From: JAMLHH01 sp037189845
Lineage (GTDB): Bacteria > Bacteroidota > Bacteroidia > Chitinophagales > JADIYW01
NCBI GenBank assembly: GCA_037189845.1
Contig: JBBCIS010000014.1
Location: 62,001 to 126,000 of the forward strand
Length of the DNA stretch: 64,000 nucleotides
Direction of reading: 5' to 3'
This document shows positions 1 to 7,638 of the stretch, in pieces. How positions within the stretch are numbered: position 1 is the stretch's first letter; each line of letters opens with the position of its first letter. The position numbers and the translations under genes were made by a program. The notes beneath the pieces are model-generated. The model did not search any database. It saw only the letters and a list, made by a program, of their open reading frames with translations, and was not told the origin of the DNA.

Positions 1-903
1 TCAACAATTATTGATTGTCTGATAGAAAGTGCCAAATCCTGTGATGTACAAATCTGGAACGGTACAAAAATTTTGAGCATTTATCAGGGAAAGAATGATA
101 AATGGACTTTGAGAACAGCAAACGGGCAGACAATTATTGCAGATGCAGTCCTTGTTGCTACCGGGAGCAGTCCGATGATCTGGGAGATGCTGTCAGAGTT
201 TCATGAGGTGATAGATCCTGTGCCATCACTTTTTACATTTAATATCCAGCATGCTATTCTAAAGGATTTACCTGGTCTTTCTGTGCCGGATGCTGTAATT
301 AAGGTGGTTGGTCAAAAAATATCTACAGAAGGTCCGTTGCTGATTACGCATTGGGGATTGAGTGGTCCGGCAGTATTAAAAATGTCAGCCTGGGGTGCAA
401 GATTATTTTACGCAATGAATTACAGATTTGCCATTTCTGTGAACTGGACAGGCGAACCGGAGCAGAAAGTAGAAAAAACTCTTCAGGAACAGGTTTTTCA
501 ATCGCCCAAAAAACAAATCGTCACCACTCCTTTATTTGCTATTCCGTCCAGATTATGGAAAAGATTAGTAGAATATGTCAAAATTGATGAAAATATCACG
601 TGGGCACAGATGGATAGCTATCAGCTGCAACAGATCAAACGGATTTTGACCAGATGCAGCTTTAAGGTGAATGGGAAAAGTACATTTAAGGACGAATTTG
701 TTACTGCAGGTGGAATTGCTTTGGAAGAAGTAGATTTCAGAACGATGGAAAGTAAAAAAGCAAAAAATCTCTTCTTTGCAGGCGAAGTGCTGGATATAGA
801 TGCTTTGACAGGAGGATTTAATTTTCAGGCAGCATGGACAACGGGATACCTCGCCGGAGCAGGAATAGCCCGATCTTTTGAGGGGGATATAAATAAATGT
901 TAA
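1..903 (+). CDS. BaiN/HI0933-family NAD(P)/FAD-dependent oxidoreductase, 5' truncated by window edge
   Basis: Reading frame 1 is open from the first base to TAA at 901-903, so about 300 C-terminal residues are present and the N-terminal FAD-binding glycine motif lies outside the window. Visible family marks are a VLVATG strand (about residues 51-56 of the fragment), the stretch THWGLSGPAVLKMSAW typical of HI0933/YhiN proteins, and the C-terminal FAGEVLDIDALTGGFNFQAAWTTGY block that closes the FAD site. The family are flavoproteins of poorly defined substrate (BaiN acts on bile acid intermediates in gut clostridia); the physiological role here is unknown. The family assignment is strong, the reaction is not. 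Confidence 0.85.
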   Translation, partial: STIIDCLIESAKSCDVQIWNGTKILSIYQGKNDKWTLRTANGQTIIADAVLVATGSSPMIWEMLSEFHEVIDPVPSLFTFNIQHAILKDLPGLSVPDAVIKVVGQKISTEGPLLITHWGLSGPAVLKMSAWGARLFYAMNYRFAISVNWTGEPEQKVEKTLQEQVFQSPKKQIVTTPLFAIPSRLWKRLVEYVKIDENITWAQMDSYQLQQIKRILTRCSFKVNGKSTFKDEFVTAGGIALEEVDFRTMESKKAKNLFFAGEVLDIDALTGGFNFQAAWTTGYLAGAGIARSFEGDINKC

Positions 904-935
904 CGTTATTCATAATTTCAATTTAGTTGCTTAGG

Positions 936-950
936 TTTAGTTCAACTAAA
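936..950. promoter_or_regulatory. 15-bp perfect palindrome upstream of small exported protein
   Basis: TTTAGTT-C-AACTAAA is a perfect inverted repeat ending 11 nt before the start codon at 962. Its position fits an operator or a very short RNA hairpin. No similar palindrome precedes the paralogue at 1602. Function is inferred from position only. Confidence 0.3.
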
Positions 951-961
951 ACTAAAATGAG

Positions 962-1423
962 ATGAAAGCATTGATGAAATATTTTGTACTTGTTGCAGTT
1001 GTCTTCGGGGCTATAACCATTCAGGATGTTACGGCAAAATCAAAAAAAGAATATAATCTTCCTGAAAAGCTGACAACAAAAATAGAAGGCAAGGTACAGG
1101 AGCTGACACGGGATATCACAAAAGAAATTGGCCTTTCTGAAAAACAAGCGAAAAAAATCCATGCAATAAAATTGACGGAAGCGATGGATATCGAAACCGT
1201 CAGGGTGGATAAGGCAAAATCGCAGCAGGAATCAAAAAATGAAATTATTCTGATAAAAAATAATGCCAATAACAGAATCCTCAAAGTGCTTAAAAAAGAT
1301 CAGGATGTGTTGTGGAATGCGAAAAAAGATAAGTTTGCATACAGTCCGGGATTTATGGAAAATCTGAAAGATATTTATCACCAGACCAAAGAAGCAATAC
1401 AGGAAAAATTGGGATTGGATTAA
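962..1423 (+). CDS. Small exported helical protein, paralogue A
   Basis: 153 residues. A signal peptide (KYFVLVAVVFGAITIQDVTAK, cleavage probably after TA at about residue 25) is followed by a charged, lysine-rich region predicted to be helical. The core pattern ITKEIGLSEKQAKKI ... NNANNRILKVLKKDQ resembles the paired helices of Spy/CpxP-like LTxxQ periplasmic proteins, but that is only a resemblance. The gene downstream is a clear paralogue: both keep the blocks IT+K-DIGL.EKQ, IK..AN, VLWN.KK and PGF.EN.KD.Y.QTKE. Each copy has its own terminator. No function can be assigned; a periplasmic stress or chaperone-like role is a guess. Confidence 0.7.
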   Translation: MKALMKYFVLVAVVFGAITIQDVTAKSKKEYNLPEKLTTKIEGKVQELTRDITKEIGLSEKQAKKIHAIKLTEAMDIETVRVDKAKSQQESKNEIILIKNNANNRILKVLKKDQDVLWNAKKDKFAYSPGFMENLKDIYHQTKEAIQEKLGLD

Positions 1424-1446
1424 AAATAATAATAAAAAGTTTTATA

Positions 1447-1477
1447 AAGGAATTACATCACGTAGTTCCTTTTTTTA
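1447..1477 (+). terminator. Rho-independent terminator after paralogue A
   Basis: Stem AAAGGAATTAC / GTAGTTCCTTT (11 bp with one G-U pair), loop ATCAC, followed by a T run. Confidence 0.85.
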
Positions 1478-1601
1478 TTGGGTTTCCGGGAAAATCCGAT
1501 AGCAGTTCAAGATATGTCCAAAACACAAATGTTTGTTAAAAAAATATGAAAATTAAACCTTCATCAGTTTTTGATCGTGTATTAGTTTAAAATCATTAAT
1601 T

Positions 1602-2069
1602 ATGAAAAGTGTAATAAAATTTTTAACAGTCGTAGCGTTCTTCTTGGGAACTGTCACATTTCAATCAGTTTCAGCAAGAGTTTTAGATCATCACACAACT
1701 CAGGAGTTTGAACAAAAATTAGCTGAAAAAATCTCTGAGACCACAAAAAGCATTACAAAAGATATTGGATTAGATGAGAAACAATCTGCCAAGGTATATG
1801 ATATTAAGCTTGCCGAAGCAAAATCTATTGAGGCAGTAAGAGCAGATAAAAATATTGCCCCGAATGAAACCAGCAATAAAATTCTGATCATTAAAAATGA
1901 TGCAAACAGCAAAATTGAAAAATTATTGTCCAATGACCAGAAAGTATTGTGGAATTCGAAAAAAACAAGCTATGAATACAATCCCGGTTTTATTGAAAAT
2001 GTAAAAGATAAATACAATCAAACCAAAGAAAATATCCAGGATAGAAGAGAAGAAAAGAAAGCAGAATAA
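1602..2069 (+). CDS. Small exported helical protein, paralogue B
   Basis: 155 residues with signal peptide (KFLTVVAFFLGTVTFQSVSAR, cleavage near residue 25). It is a tandem paralogue of the preceding gene, colinear along its whole length, including TKDIGLDEKQSAKVYDIKLAEA, IKNDANSKI, VLWNSKK and NPGFIENVKDKYNQTKENIQ. The tail is extremely charged (DRREEKKAE). The start is ATG after an AT-rich spacer without a Shine-Dalgarno. Function unknown; a mature protein of about 130 residues rich in Lys/Glu/Asn suggests a soluble periplasmic or secreted helical protein. Confidence 0.7.
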   Translation: MKSVIKFLTVVAFFLGTVTFQSVSARVLDHHTTQEFEQKLAEKISETTKSITKDIGLDEKQSAKVYDIKLAEAKSIEAVRADKNIAPNETSNKILIIKNDANSKIEKLLSNDQKVLWNSKKTSYEYNPGFIENVKDKYNQTKENIQDRREEKKAE

Positions 2070-2105
2070 AAAGTGAATTTCAACCCGGGGTTTCTATATA
2101 AATGC

Positions 2106-2138
2106 AAAGGAATTGCTGTGATGGCAATTCCTTTTTTG
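2106..2138 (+). terminator. Rho-independent terminator after paralogue B
   Basis: Perfect 11-bp stem AAAGGAATTGC / GCAATTCCTTT, loop TGTGATG, then a T run. It resembles the terminator after paralogue A (same AAAGGAATT arm), so the duplication probably included the terminator. Confidence 0.9.
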
Positions 2139-2187
2139 TTGTATAACAATTGGTACACTTTTGGTATAGCGGAATAAATCAAAGCGC

Positions 2188-2195
2188 TATATTTG
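2188..2195 (+). promoter_or_regulatory. Bacteroidota -7 box
   Basis: TATATTTG fits TAnnTTTG. The predicted transcription start near 2202 is only about 8 nt before the ATG at 2210, which argues for that ATG rather than the in-frame TTG at 2150 that lies upstream of the box. No well-spaced TTG was found upstream. Confidence 0.6.
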
Positions 2196-2209
2196 TGAAA
2201 TTGTTGTAT

Positions 2210-3085
2210 ATGAGATGGGTTTCTGTAAATAAGTTATATCTGATCTTAATGATTGTATTCCTTTTCAGAGGAAGTCTGTCAGCTCAGGACCTTCCTTTCG
2301 AGGGCATGTGGAAAGGCCTTTTGTCACAGAGCGATAAAGGGCTGATGTACGAAGTCGTATTGAAATTGTATTACGAATCAGATTCAACATTATTCGGTAC
2401 TTCCAAGATCGTTTCCAAAACAGGGAAGTTTGCAGAGTTTTATATAGAAGGAACACACGATTCCAATAAAGTTCATTTTACTGATATTACATTGATGAAA
2501 GAATCGGGAGGAACTTTGTCTTTGCCATGGTGCATTAAAAAATATCTTGCCGAAGTCAATCTCGAAGGAGATAAATGGGTGATGAAAGGAGAATGGAATA
2601 ATCCTCAATCAGCCGTCATTAAAGATAAATATCTGGAAGAAGGTGTTTTTTGTGCTCCCGGTAAATTCAGCCTTACAAAGATCAAAGGATATGCAAATCA
2701 GACCGAAGCTGACGGAGATAAGATCAGGTATTTTCAGGGGAGATTAGTGGATGTTCAACAAATCTTTGAAGTGGATGCCGATACTGTTCAGCTTTACATC
2801 ATAGATAATAATCAGGAAGATAACGACACTGTAACTATTTTTTTCGATAAGCAATTATTGGTCAAACAACATAGGCTATCACATACGAGCCTGGAAATTC
2901 CGATTATAGTCAGAGGTGATGAGCAGCATTTGATGGTTGTGTACGCCAATAACGTCGGAGATGTACCTCCTAATACTGCAGCTGTTTATTTCTTTGAAGA
3001 TGGGGTAAAAAGAGAAGTTGCCATCCGTTCGGATACATCCCGCAATGCAGGAATCATCTTCAAAAGGCGTAAAACAGAGGAATAA
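2210..3085 (+). CDS. Exported protein of unknown function
   Basis: 291 residues from the ATG at 2210, with signal peptide (KLYLILMIVFLFRGSLSAQ) and an Asp/Glu-rich beta-type body. The N-terminal part (FEGMWKGLL, LKLYYES..LFGTSKI, EGTHDSNKVHFTDI) reads like a small lipocalin/avidin-like beta-barrel as seen in many Bacteroidota exported proteins; the rest (DTVQLYIIDNNQEDNDTVTIFFDKQLL) looks like a second beta domain. The frame is open back to a TTG at 2150, but the -7 box lies between, so the ATG is preferred. A short hairpin follows at 3095-3114. I do not recognise a named family. Confidence 0.65.
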   Translation: MRWVSVNKLYLILMIVFLFRGSLSAQDLPFEGMWKGLLSQSDKGLMYEVVLKLYYESDSTLFGTSKIVSKTGKFAEFYIEGTHDSNKVHFTDITLMKESGGTLSLPWCIKKYLAEVNLEGDKWVMKGEWNNPQSAVIKDKYLEEGVFCAPGKFSLTKIKGYANQTEADGDKIRYFQGRLVDVQQIFEVDADTVQLYIIDNNQEDNDTVTIFFDKQLLVKQHRLSHTSLEIPIIVRGDEQHLMVVYANNVGDVPPNTAAVYFFEDGVKREVAIRSDTSRNAGIIFKRRKTEE

Positions 3086-3094
3086 TTCATGAAG

Positions 3095-3114
3095 AATCAC
3101 TTTCCAAAGTGATT
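3095..3114. other. Intergenic hairpin
   Basis: AATCACTTT-CC-AAAGTGATT is a perfect inverted repeat followed by only two further T residues, so it is at best a weak terminator between the exported protein and the SprA-related gene. Confidence 0.4.
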
Positions 3115-3154
3115 TTAACAATATTCTGGGGATATTTACCTTAATAAGGAATAC

Positions 3155-6100
3155 TTGGATACATTGTTGAAATTCATTTGGGTAGCTTGTCTGATATTGT
3201 GCTGGACGATCACAGCGTCTGTTGCACAAGAGACCGGCATTCGATGGAGCCAGCTCAGTAATGTCCGGGAAGATATATTTAAAGGAGATACCGTTGGGAT
3301 TCAGTTGGATACAGCAGGTATATTGCCATCCACTTTTATTTTAAAAATTGCAGGAACTGATTCTATTATTCCTACTGGTGATTATTTTATAGATCCCTTT
3401 GTAGGGAAATTGATCATCAATAATTCTCAATGGATAGGTGTTGATCTAAAAGCATATTACAGAGTTTTTCCCTATCAGATAAAATCTGTCTACAAAAAGA
3501 AAAATTTTCACGGGTATTCATGGAGAGACAGCACGTACCTCGATCCGTATTTTTATGATCCCAATTATGCAGTCAGTACAAATCCGATAGACTTTGGAGG
3601 GCTGAATTACAACGGAGCATTTGCGAGAGGGATTTCCTTTGGGAATAACCAGGATCTGGTCATGAATTCCACCTTGGATCTGCAATTGTCGGGAAAAATT
3701 GGGGATCTCGAAATTCTGGCTGCACTGACAGATAATACGATTCCGATACAGCCGGATGGTACCACACAGCAGATTCAGGATTTTGACAAAGTATATATCC
3801 AGGTCAGGCAGGGGAAGCATCAGTTTGTTGCGGGAGATTATGGTATACAAAGCAGAGACGGATATTTTGTGAAATTTGACAAGCAGCTGCAAGGAGCAAG
3901 CTTCCGTACCGGATTTGATTTCAAAAAAGGCTGGCAGACACAGCATACAGCATCTTTTGCCATTGCTAAAGGTAAGTTTACCAGAAATACATTCAATGGT
4001 CGGGAAGGAAACCAGGGGCCATATAAATTAGTAGGAAATAACGGAGAAACCTATATCATCATACTGGCAGGTTCAGAGCGTGTGTACGCAGACGGGAGAC
4101 AGCTGCAAAGAGGTGAAAACAACGACTATATAATGGATTATAATACGGGCGAACTGACTTTCACACCCCGGTTTTTGATCACAAAAGATATTCGTCTGGT
4201 CGTGGAATTTGAGTATTCCGACAGAAACTATTTCAGGACACTCATGCATACCTCGCATCAGGTTACATATAAAGGATTAAAATTGTATGCACAGTTCTAT
4301 TCCGAACAGGATTCTAAAAACAAACCTGTACTGGCTGATATAGACAGCACCACCGAAAATATTCTGAAAAGCATAGGAAATGATATTCATAAAGCTATCG
4401 TACCCGGAGCAAGACAAGCTGAATATGCCGTAAATACGGTTCAATATGCGTTGAGAGATACTGTTATTGGCGGAGTAACCTATGACAGTGTGTTTTATTA
4501 TACCACACAATCAGATCTTACTCTGTATAATCTAAAATTCAGTTATATAGGAGAAGGATACGGTAATTATATTCCTGATAAAAACACCTTGAATCAGAGA
4601 GTATATATTTGGGTATCTCCGGTAAATGGCATCCCTCAGGGAGCATATGAACCTGTGGAGCTCATCATTACTCCCAAAAAAGATCAGTACGGAGTAATAG
4701 GAGTAGAATATCAGATCAATAATCAAACAAAAGTTCATACAGAACTGGCATATTCCAACAGAGATATCAATACCTTTTCTGATATTGGAAACAGAGATAA
4801 CATGGGTTGGGCATTGCTCAATAAGGTCAACCGGACGGATTCTTTAGGTAAGAAAAAATGGCTGCTACAAACTCAGGCCATGTACGAATTAAAAAGTAAA
4901 GGATTTCAGCCTCCTGAACAATATCGTTCTGTAGAATTTGCACGTGATTGGAACCTGACAGGAACACAGCTTGCGCAGGAGCATTTTGTTTCTGCTGCTG
5001 TAGATGTGAAAAATCAGGAAGCCGGACTTACTACCGGGATTGGCTGGAATTATTTTAATCGTCAGAATCTTTTACAAGGGAATCAACAAATTTACAGACT
5101 CAGCTATAATAAGCACAACTGGGAAATCCGTGCTGACCTCAATTGGATGCAGTCCCGGGATAGTTTGTATAAATCTTCTTTCCTTCGACCGACTATACAT
5201 GTAGGTAAAAGTTTTGCAAAGCTGAAAGGATTGAATATTTCGGCAGGAACTTTTATTGAGCATAATTCTATCCGGCAGACACAGACCGATACCTTATTGT
5301 CTTCTGCGTATTACAACAACAATATTTATGCTGGGATCAAAACATCAGATTCCTTATTTATCTCAGCAGATGTACTGTACAAATTCAGAAAAGATCATAC
5401 ACCCAAAAGGGAAGAATTTGCACCATTGAGTACCGGACATGACATAGAGCTCAATGTGAGAGCCAATAAGCTGAAAAACCAGAACCTTTCACTCGGATTC
5501 ACTTTCAGAGATCTGGCAGTCCATGATTCTGTCGTTTCAGGATTAGAGTCAGATAAAAATTTTTTAGGAAGAGCTGAATATGGTTTTCGGATAAAAAGAG
5601 GTGCTGTCAGGTTCAATGCAGTATATGAGCTCGGCAGCGGGCAGGAGCGCGTGAGAGAGTTTACTTATCTGGAAGTAGCTTCCGGACAGGGATTGTATCG
5701 TTGGATAGATGCAAATGGCGACGGCATTCAGCAATTGGATGAATTTGTCATTTCTCAGTTCAGTGACAGCGCTAATTATGTGAGAGTCCTTACAAATGTT
5801 AATGAATATATCCAGGCACGGATCGTCACTTATAATCAGGTGATACAATTGAATCCAAAAGCCGTCTGGTTCAATGAGAAAGGAATGAAGAAATTTATTT
5901 CCAGATTCAATCTGAATTCTTCCGTCGTGATTACACGCAAGACATTTAAAGGAGCAGAAGTTTCTGCTTTTAATCCGTTTATCCTCAATACAAATGACGA
6001 AAATGTATTAAATCTTAATTCAGCATTCAGAAACAGTATTTACTTTAATCAGGGTGATCCTAAATTTTATCTCAATTATACATGGTTTTTTAATCAGAAC

Positions 6101-6664
6101 AAGACCATTCTCGTGAGTGGATTTGATACACGAAAGAAGCAGGAACAAACTTTTGAATCCAATCTGAATCTTTCCAAAGGATTTTCTGTCAATCTGAAAT
6201 TGCTGAAAGGCCGTAACTATGCCAACGCCGAATATTCCGAAGCCAATAATTTTGATCTGGGCATCTATAAAGTCAATCCTGTCCTGACATGGTTATGGAA
6301 AACATCATTGCGAACATCATTGGGATATGAATTTGACAGGAAAAAAAATATTCCTGAACTTGGAGACGAGCTCGCCAGAGGCAATAAGCTGAATTTTGAC
6401 GTCCGTTACAGCATTGTATCCAAACAGACCATCGAAGCTAAATTTTCATTTGTGCTGTTTGATTACAATGGTACTATGGGAACCACTAAATCCTATCAGA
6501 TACTGGACGGTTTACAACCCGGCAAAAACTATATCTGGAATACAACATATAATCGTACACTTTCCAATAATTTACAGCTGAGCATTTCGTATGAAGGACG
6601 GAAAACGGGTGACAATGCCCGGATCGTTCATATAGGCAATGCCACACTCAGAGCTGTTTTTTAA
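3155..6664 (+). CDS. SprA-related outer-membrane beta-barrel protein
   Basis: 1169 residues with signal peptide (KFIWVACLILCWTITASVAQ). The start is a TTG; no usable ATG exists in the signal-peptide region. Residues about 150-215 contain RGISFGNNQDLVMNSTLDLQ followed by KIGDLEILAALTDNTIPIQP, QQIQDFDKVYIQ and DYGIQSRDGYF, which I recognise as the repeated plug/barrel signature of SprA (Sov), the T9SS outer-membrane translocon. True SprA is about twice as long, so this is a shorter relative. A DANGDGIQQLDE loop near residues 852-863 looks like an EF-hand/dockerin-type calcium loop. The C-terminal half alternates aromatic and polar strands and ends in AVF, like an outer-membrane barrel. Its role (alternative translocon, or scaffold) is inference. 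Confidence 0.7.
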   Translation: MDTLLKFIWVACLILCWTITASVAQETGIRWSQLSNVREDIFKGDTVGIQLDTAGILPSTFILKIAGTDSIIPTGDYFIDPFVGKLIINNSQWIGVDLKAYYRVFPYQIKSVYKKKNFHGYSWRDSTYLDPYFYDPNYAVSTNPIDFGGLNYNGAFARGISFGNNQDLVMNSTLDLQLSGKIGDLEILAALTDNTIPIQPDGTTQQIQDFDKVYIQVRQGKHQFVAGDYGIQSRDGYFVKFDKQLQGASFRTGFDFKKGWQTQHTASFAIAKGKFTRNTFNGREGNQGPYKLVGNNGETYIIILAGSERVYADGRQLQRGENNDYIMDYNTGELTFTPRFLITKDIRLVVEFEYSDRNYFRTLMHTSHQVTYKGLKLYAQFYSEQDSKNKPVLADIDSTTENILKSIGNDIHKAIVPGARQAEYAVNTVQYALRDTVIGGVTYDSVFYYTTQSDLTLYNLKFSYIGEGYGNYIPDKNTLNQRVYIWVSPVNGIPQGAYEPVELIITPKKDQYGVIGVEYQINNQTKVHTELAYSNRDINTFSDIGNRDNMGWALLNKVNRTDSLGKKKWLLQTQAMYELKSKGFQPPEQYRSVEFARDWNLTGTQLAQEHFVSAAVDVKNQEAGLTTGIGWNYFNRQNLLQGNQQIYRLSYNKHNWEIRADLNWMQSRDSLYKSSFLRPTIHVGKSFAKLKGLNISAGTFIEHNSIRQTQTDTLLSSAYYNNNIYAGIKTSDSLFISADVLYKFRKDHTPKREEFAPLSTGHDIELNVRANKLKNQNLSLGFTFRDLAVHDSVVSGLESDKNFLGRAEYGFRIKRGAVRFNAVYELGSGQERVREFTYLEVASGQGLYRWIDANGDGIQQLDEFVISQFSDSANYVRVLTNVNEYIQARIVTYNQVIQLNPKAVWFNEKGMKKFISRFNLNSSVVITRKTFKGAEVSAFNPFILNTNDENVLNLNSAFRNSIYFNQGDPKFYLNYTWFFNQNKTILVSGFDTRKKQEQTFESNLNLSKGFSVNLKLLKGRNYANAEYSEANNFDLGIYKVNPVLTWLWKTSLRTSLGYEFDRKKNIPELGDELARGNKLNFDVRYSIVSKQTIEAKFSFVLFDYNGTMGTTKSYQILDGLQPGKNYIWNTTYNRTLSNNLQLSISYEGRKTGDNARIVHIGNATLRAVF

Positions 6665-6681
6665 ATCTGATTTAGATCTTT

Positions 6682-7251
6682 ATGAATATTACAGAAAAAT
6701 TGATTTTAGGTTCCGGTTCACCTCGCAGAAAAGAAATCCTATCCCTTGCAGATATCGATTTTGAAGTGCAGGTATCAGATGTAGATGAATCTTTTTCAGA
6801 TAATATACCGGTAGACGACGTACCCGAATTGCTTGCCATCAGAAAAGCCAGAGCTATTCAAAAACAGCTGAATGTGACTGAGGTCACAATTTTAACTGCA
6901 GATACGATTGTCGTAGTTGACAGCGAAATTCTCGGCAAACCTGTTGATCGGGAGGAAGCGATCCTGATGATTCAGAAATTATCAGGCAAAAAGCACAGAG
7001 TTTTGACAGGTGTTTGTGTGCTGAAAGAAAATGAAATTATATCTTTTACAGATACAACCCGGGTTACTTTTGCAGAAATTTCAAAATCAGACATAGAGTA
7101 TTATGTAGATATGTATAAGCCGTTTGATAAAGCCGGAGCTTATGCAATTCAGGAATGGATAGGAGTGAGATATATTAAAAATATAGATGGATGCTATTAT
7201 AATGTAATGGGACTTCCTTTGCCGAAAATTATCAGAAAACTCAATTGGTAA
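6682..7251 (+). CDS. maf: Maf-family nucleoside triphosphate pyrophosphatase
   Basis: 189 residues, the usual length. The signature SGSPRRKEIL is at residues 11-20, followed by DVDESF, TADTIVVVDSEILGKP and the C-terminal KAGAYAIQEWIG block. Maf/YhdE proteins hydrolyse dTTP, UTP or modified nucleotides to monophosphates, acting as house-cleaning enzymes in the cytoplasm. The gene starts 17 nt after the SprA-related gene stop and is probably co-transcribed. Confidence 0.93.
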   Translation: MNITEKLILGSGSPRRKEILSLADIDFEVQVSDVDESFSDNIPVDDVPELLAIRKARAIQKQLNVTEVTILTADTIVVVDSEILGKPVDREEAILMIQKLSGKKHRVLTGVCVLKENEIISFTDTTRVTFAEISKSDIEYYVDMYKPFDKAGAYAIQEWIGVRYIKNIDGCYYNVMGLPLPKIIRKLNW

Positions 7252-7449
7252 GATTGATTTGTTAGTAATTGCAGGATTTTATTGATGATTTGTCAATTTT
7301 GACTCTCAAATAAATATTTCTTTAATGTTACCTGAATGTTTAAATATTGTTTTTAATTGTTTTTTGGGGGTTTATTTCTTGTGTAAAATAGTATATGATT
7401 CTTTTTTTTGTTTTATTCTTTATCTAAACGTAAATTTTATTTTTCTTAC

Positions 7450-7480
7450 TTGACATTAGTTTAAATACTATATAATTTTG
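7450..7480 (+). promoter_or_regulatory. Bacteroidota sigma-A promoter for the T9SS cargo gene
   Basis: TTG at 7450-7452 (within TTGACA), 20-nt spacer, TAATTTTG at 7473-7480. Predicted start near 7487 leaves a leader of about 150 nt. Confidence 0.8.
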
Positions 7481-7600
7481 CGTCGTTGTTTGTTGTGTGT
7501 ATGGTATGTAAATTTCCCATGCATATTTAAAATAGGCCCTGAGTGGCACAAGTCAAAAAAATGAAGATATGGATCTTTAGCATCTGTATACATGACGCAA

Positions 7601-7624
7601 CAATTATTTTCTAAACAATAATTG
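7601..7624 (+). promoter_or_regulatory. Leader hairpin just upstream of T9SS cargo start
   Basis: CAATTATT and AATAATTG form a perfect 8-bp stem with loop TTCTAAAC; it ends 14 nt before the ATG. It could modulate ribosome access or be an operator. Confidence 0.4.
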
Positions 7625-7638
7625 TATATACAAAAGTC

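Larger units (their letters stand above)
7252..7638. other. 387-bp intergenic region with promoter and leader hairpin
   Basis: Very AT-rich, no credible ORF. It holds a promoter at 7450-7480, then a ~150-nt leader ending with an 8-bp hairpin at 7601-7624. The first 200 bases after maf hold nothing recognisable. Confidence 0.6.

Noticed and set aside
351..587. Forward frame inside the flavoprotein gene
   Set aside because: Fully internal to a well-supported gene in another frame.
2150..2209. TTG start extending the exported protein by 20 residues
   Set aside because: The -7 box lies inside this stretch and the signal peptide would be buried; ATG at 2210 preferred.
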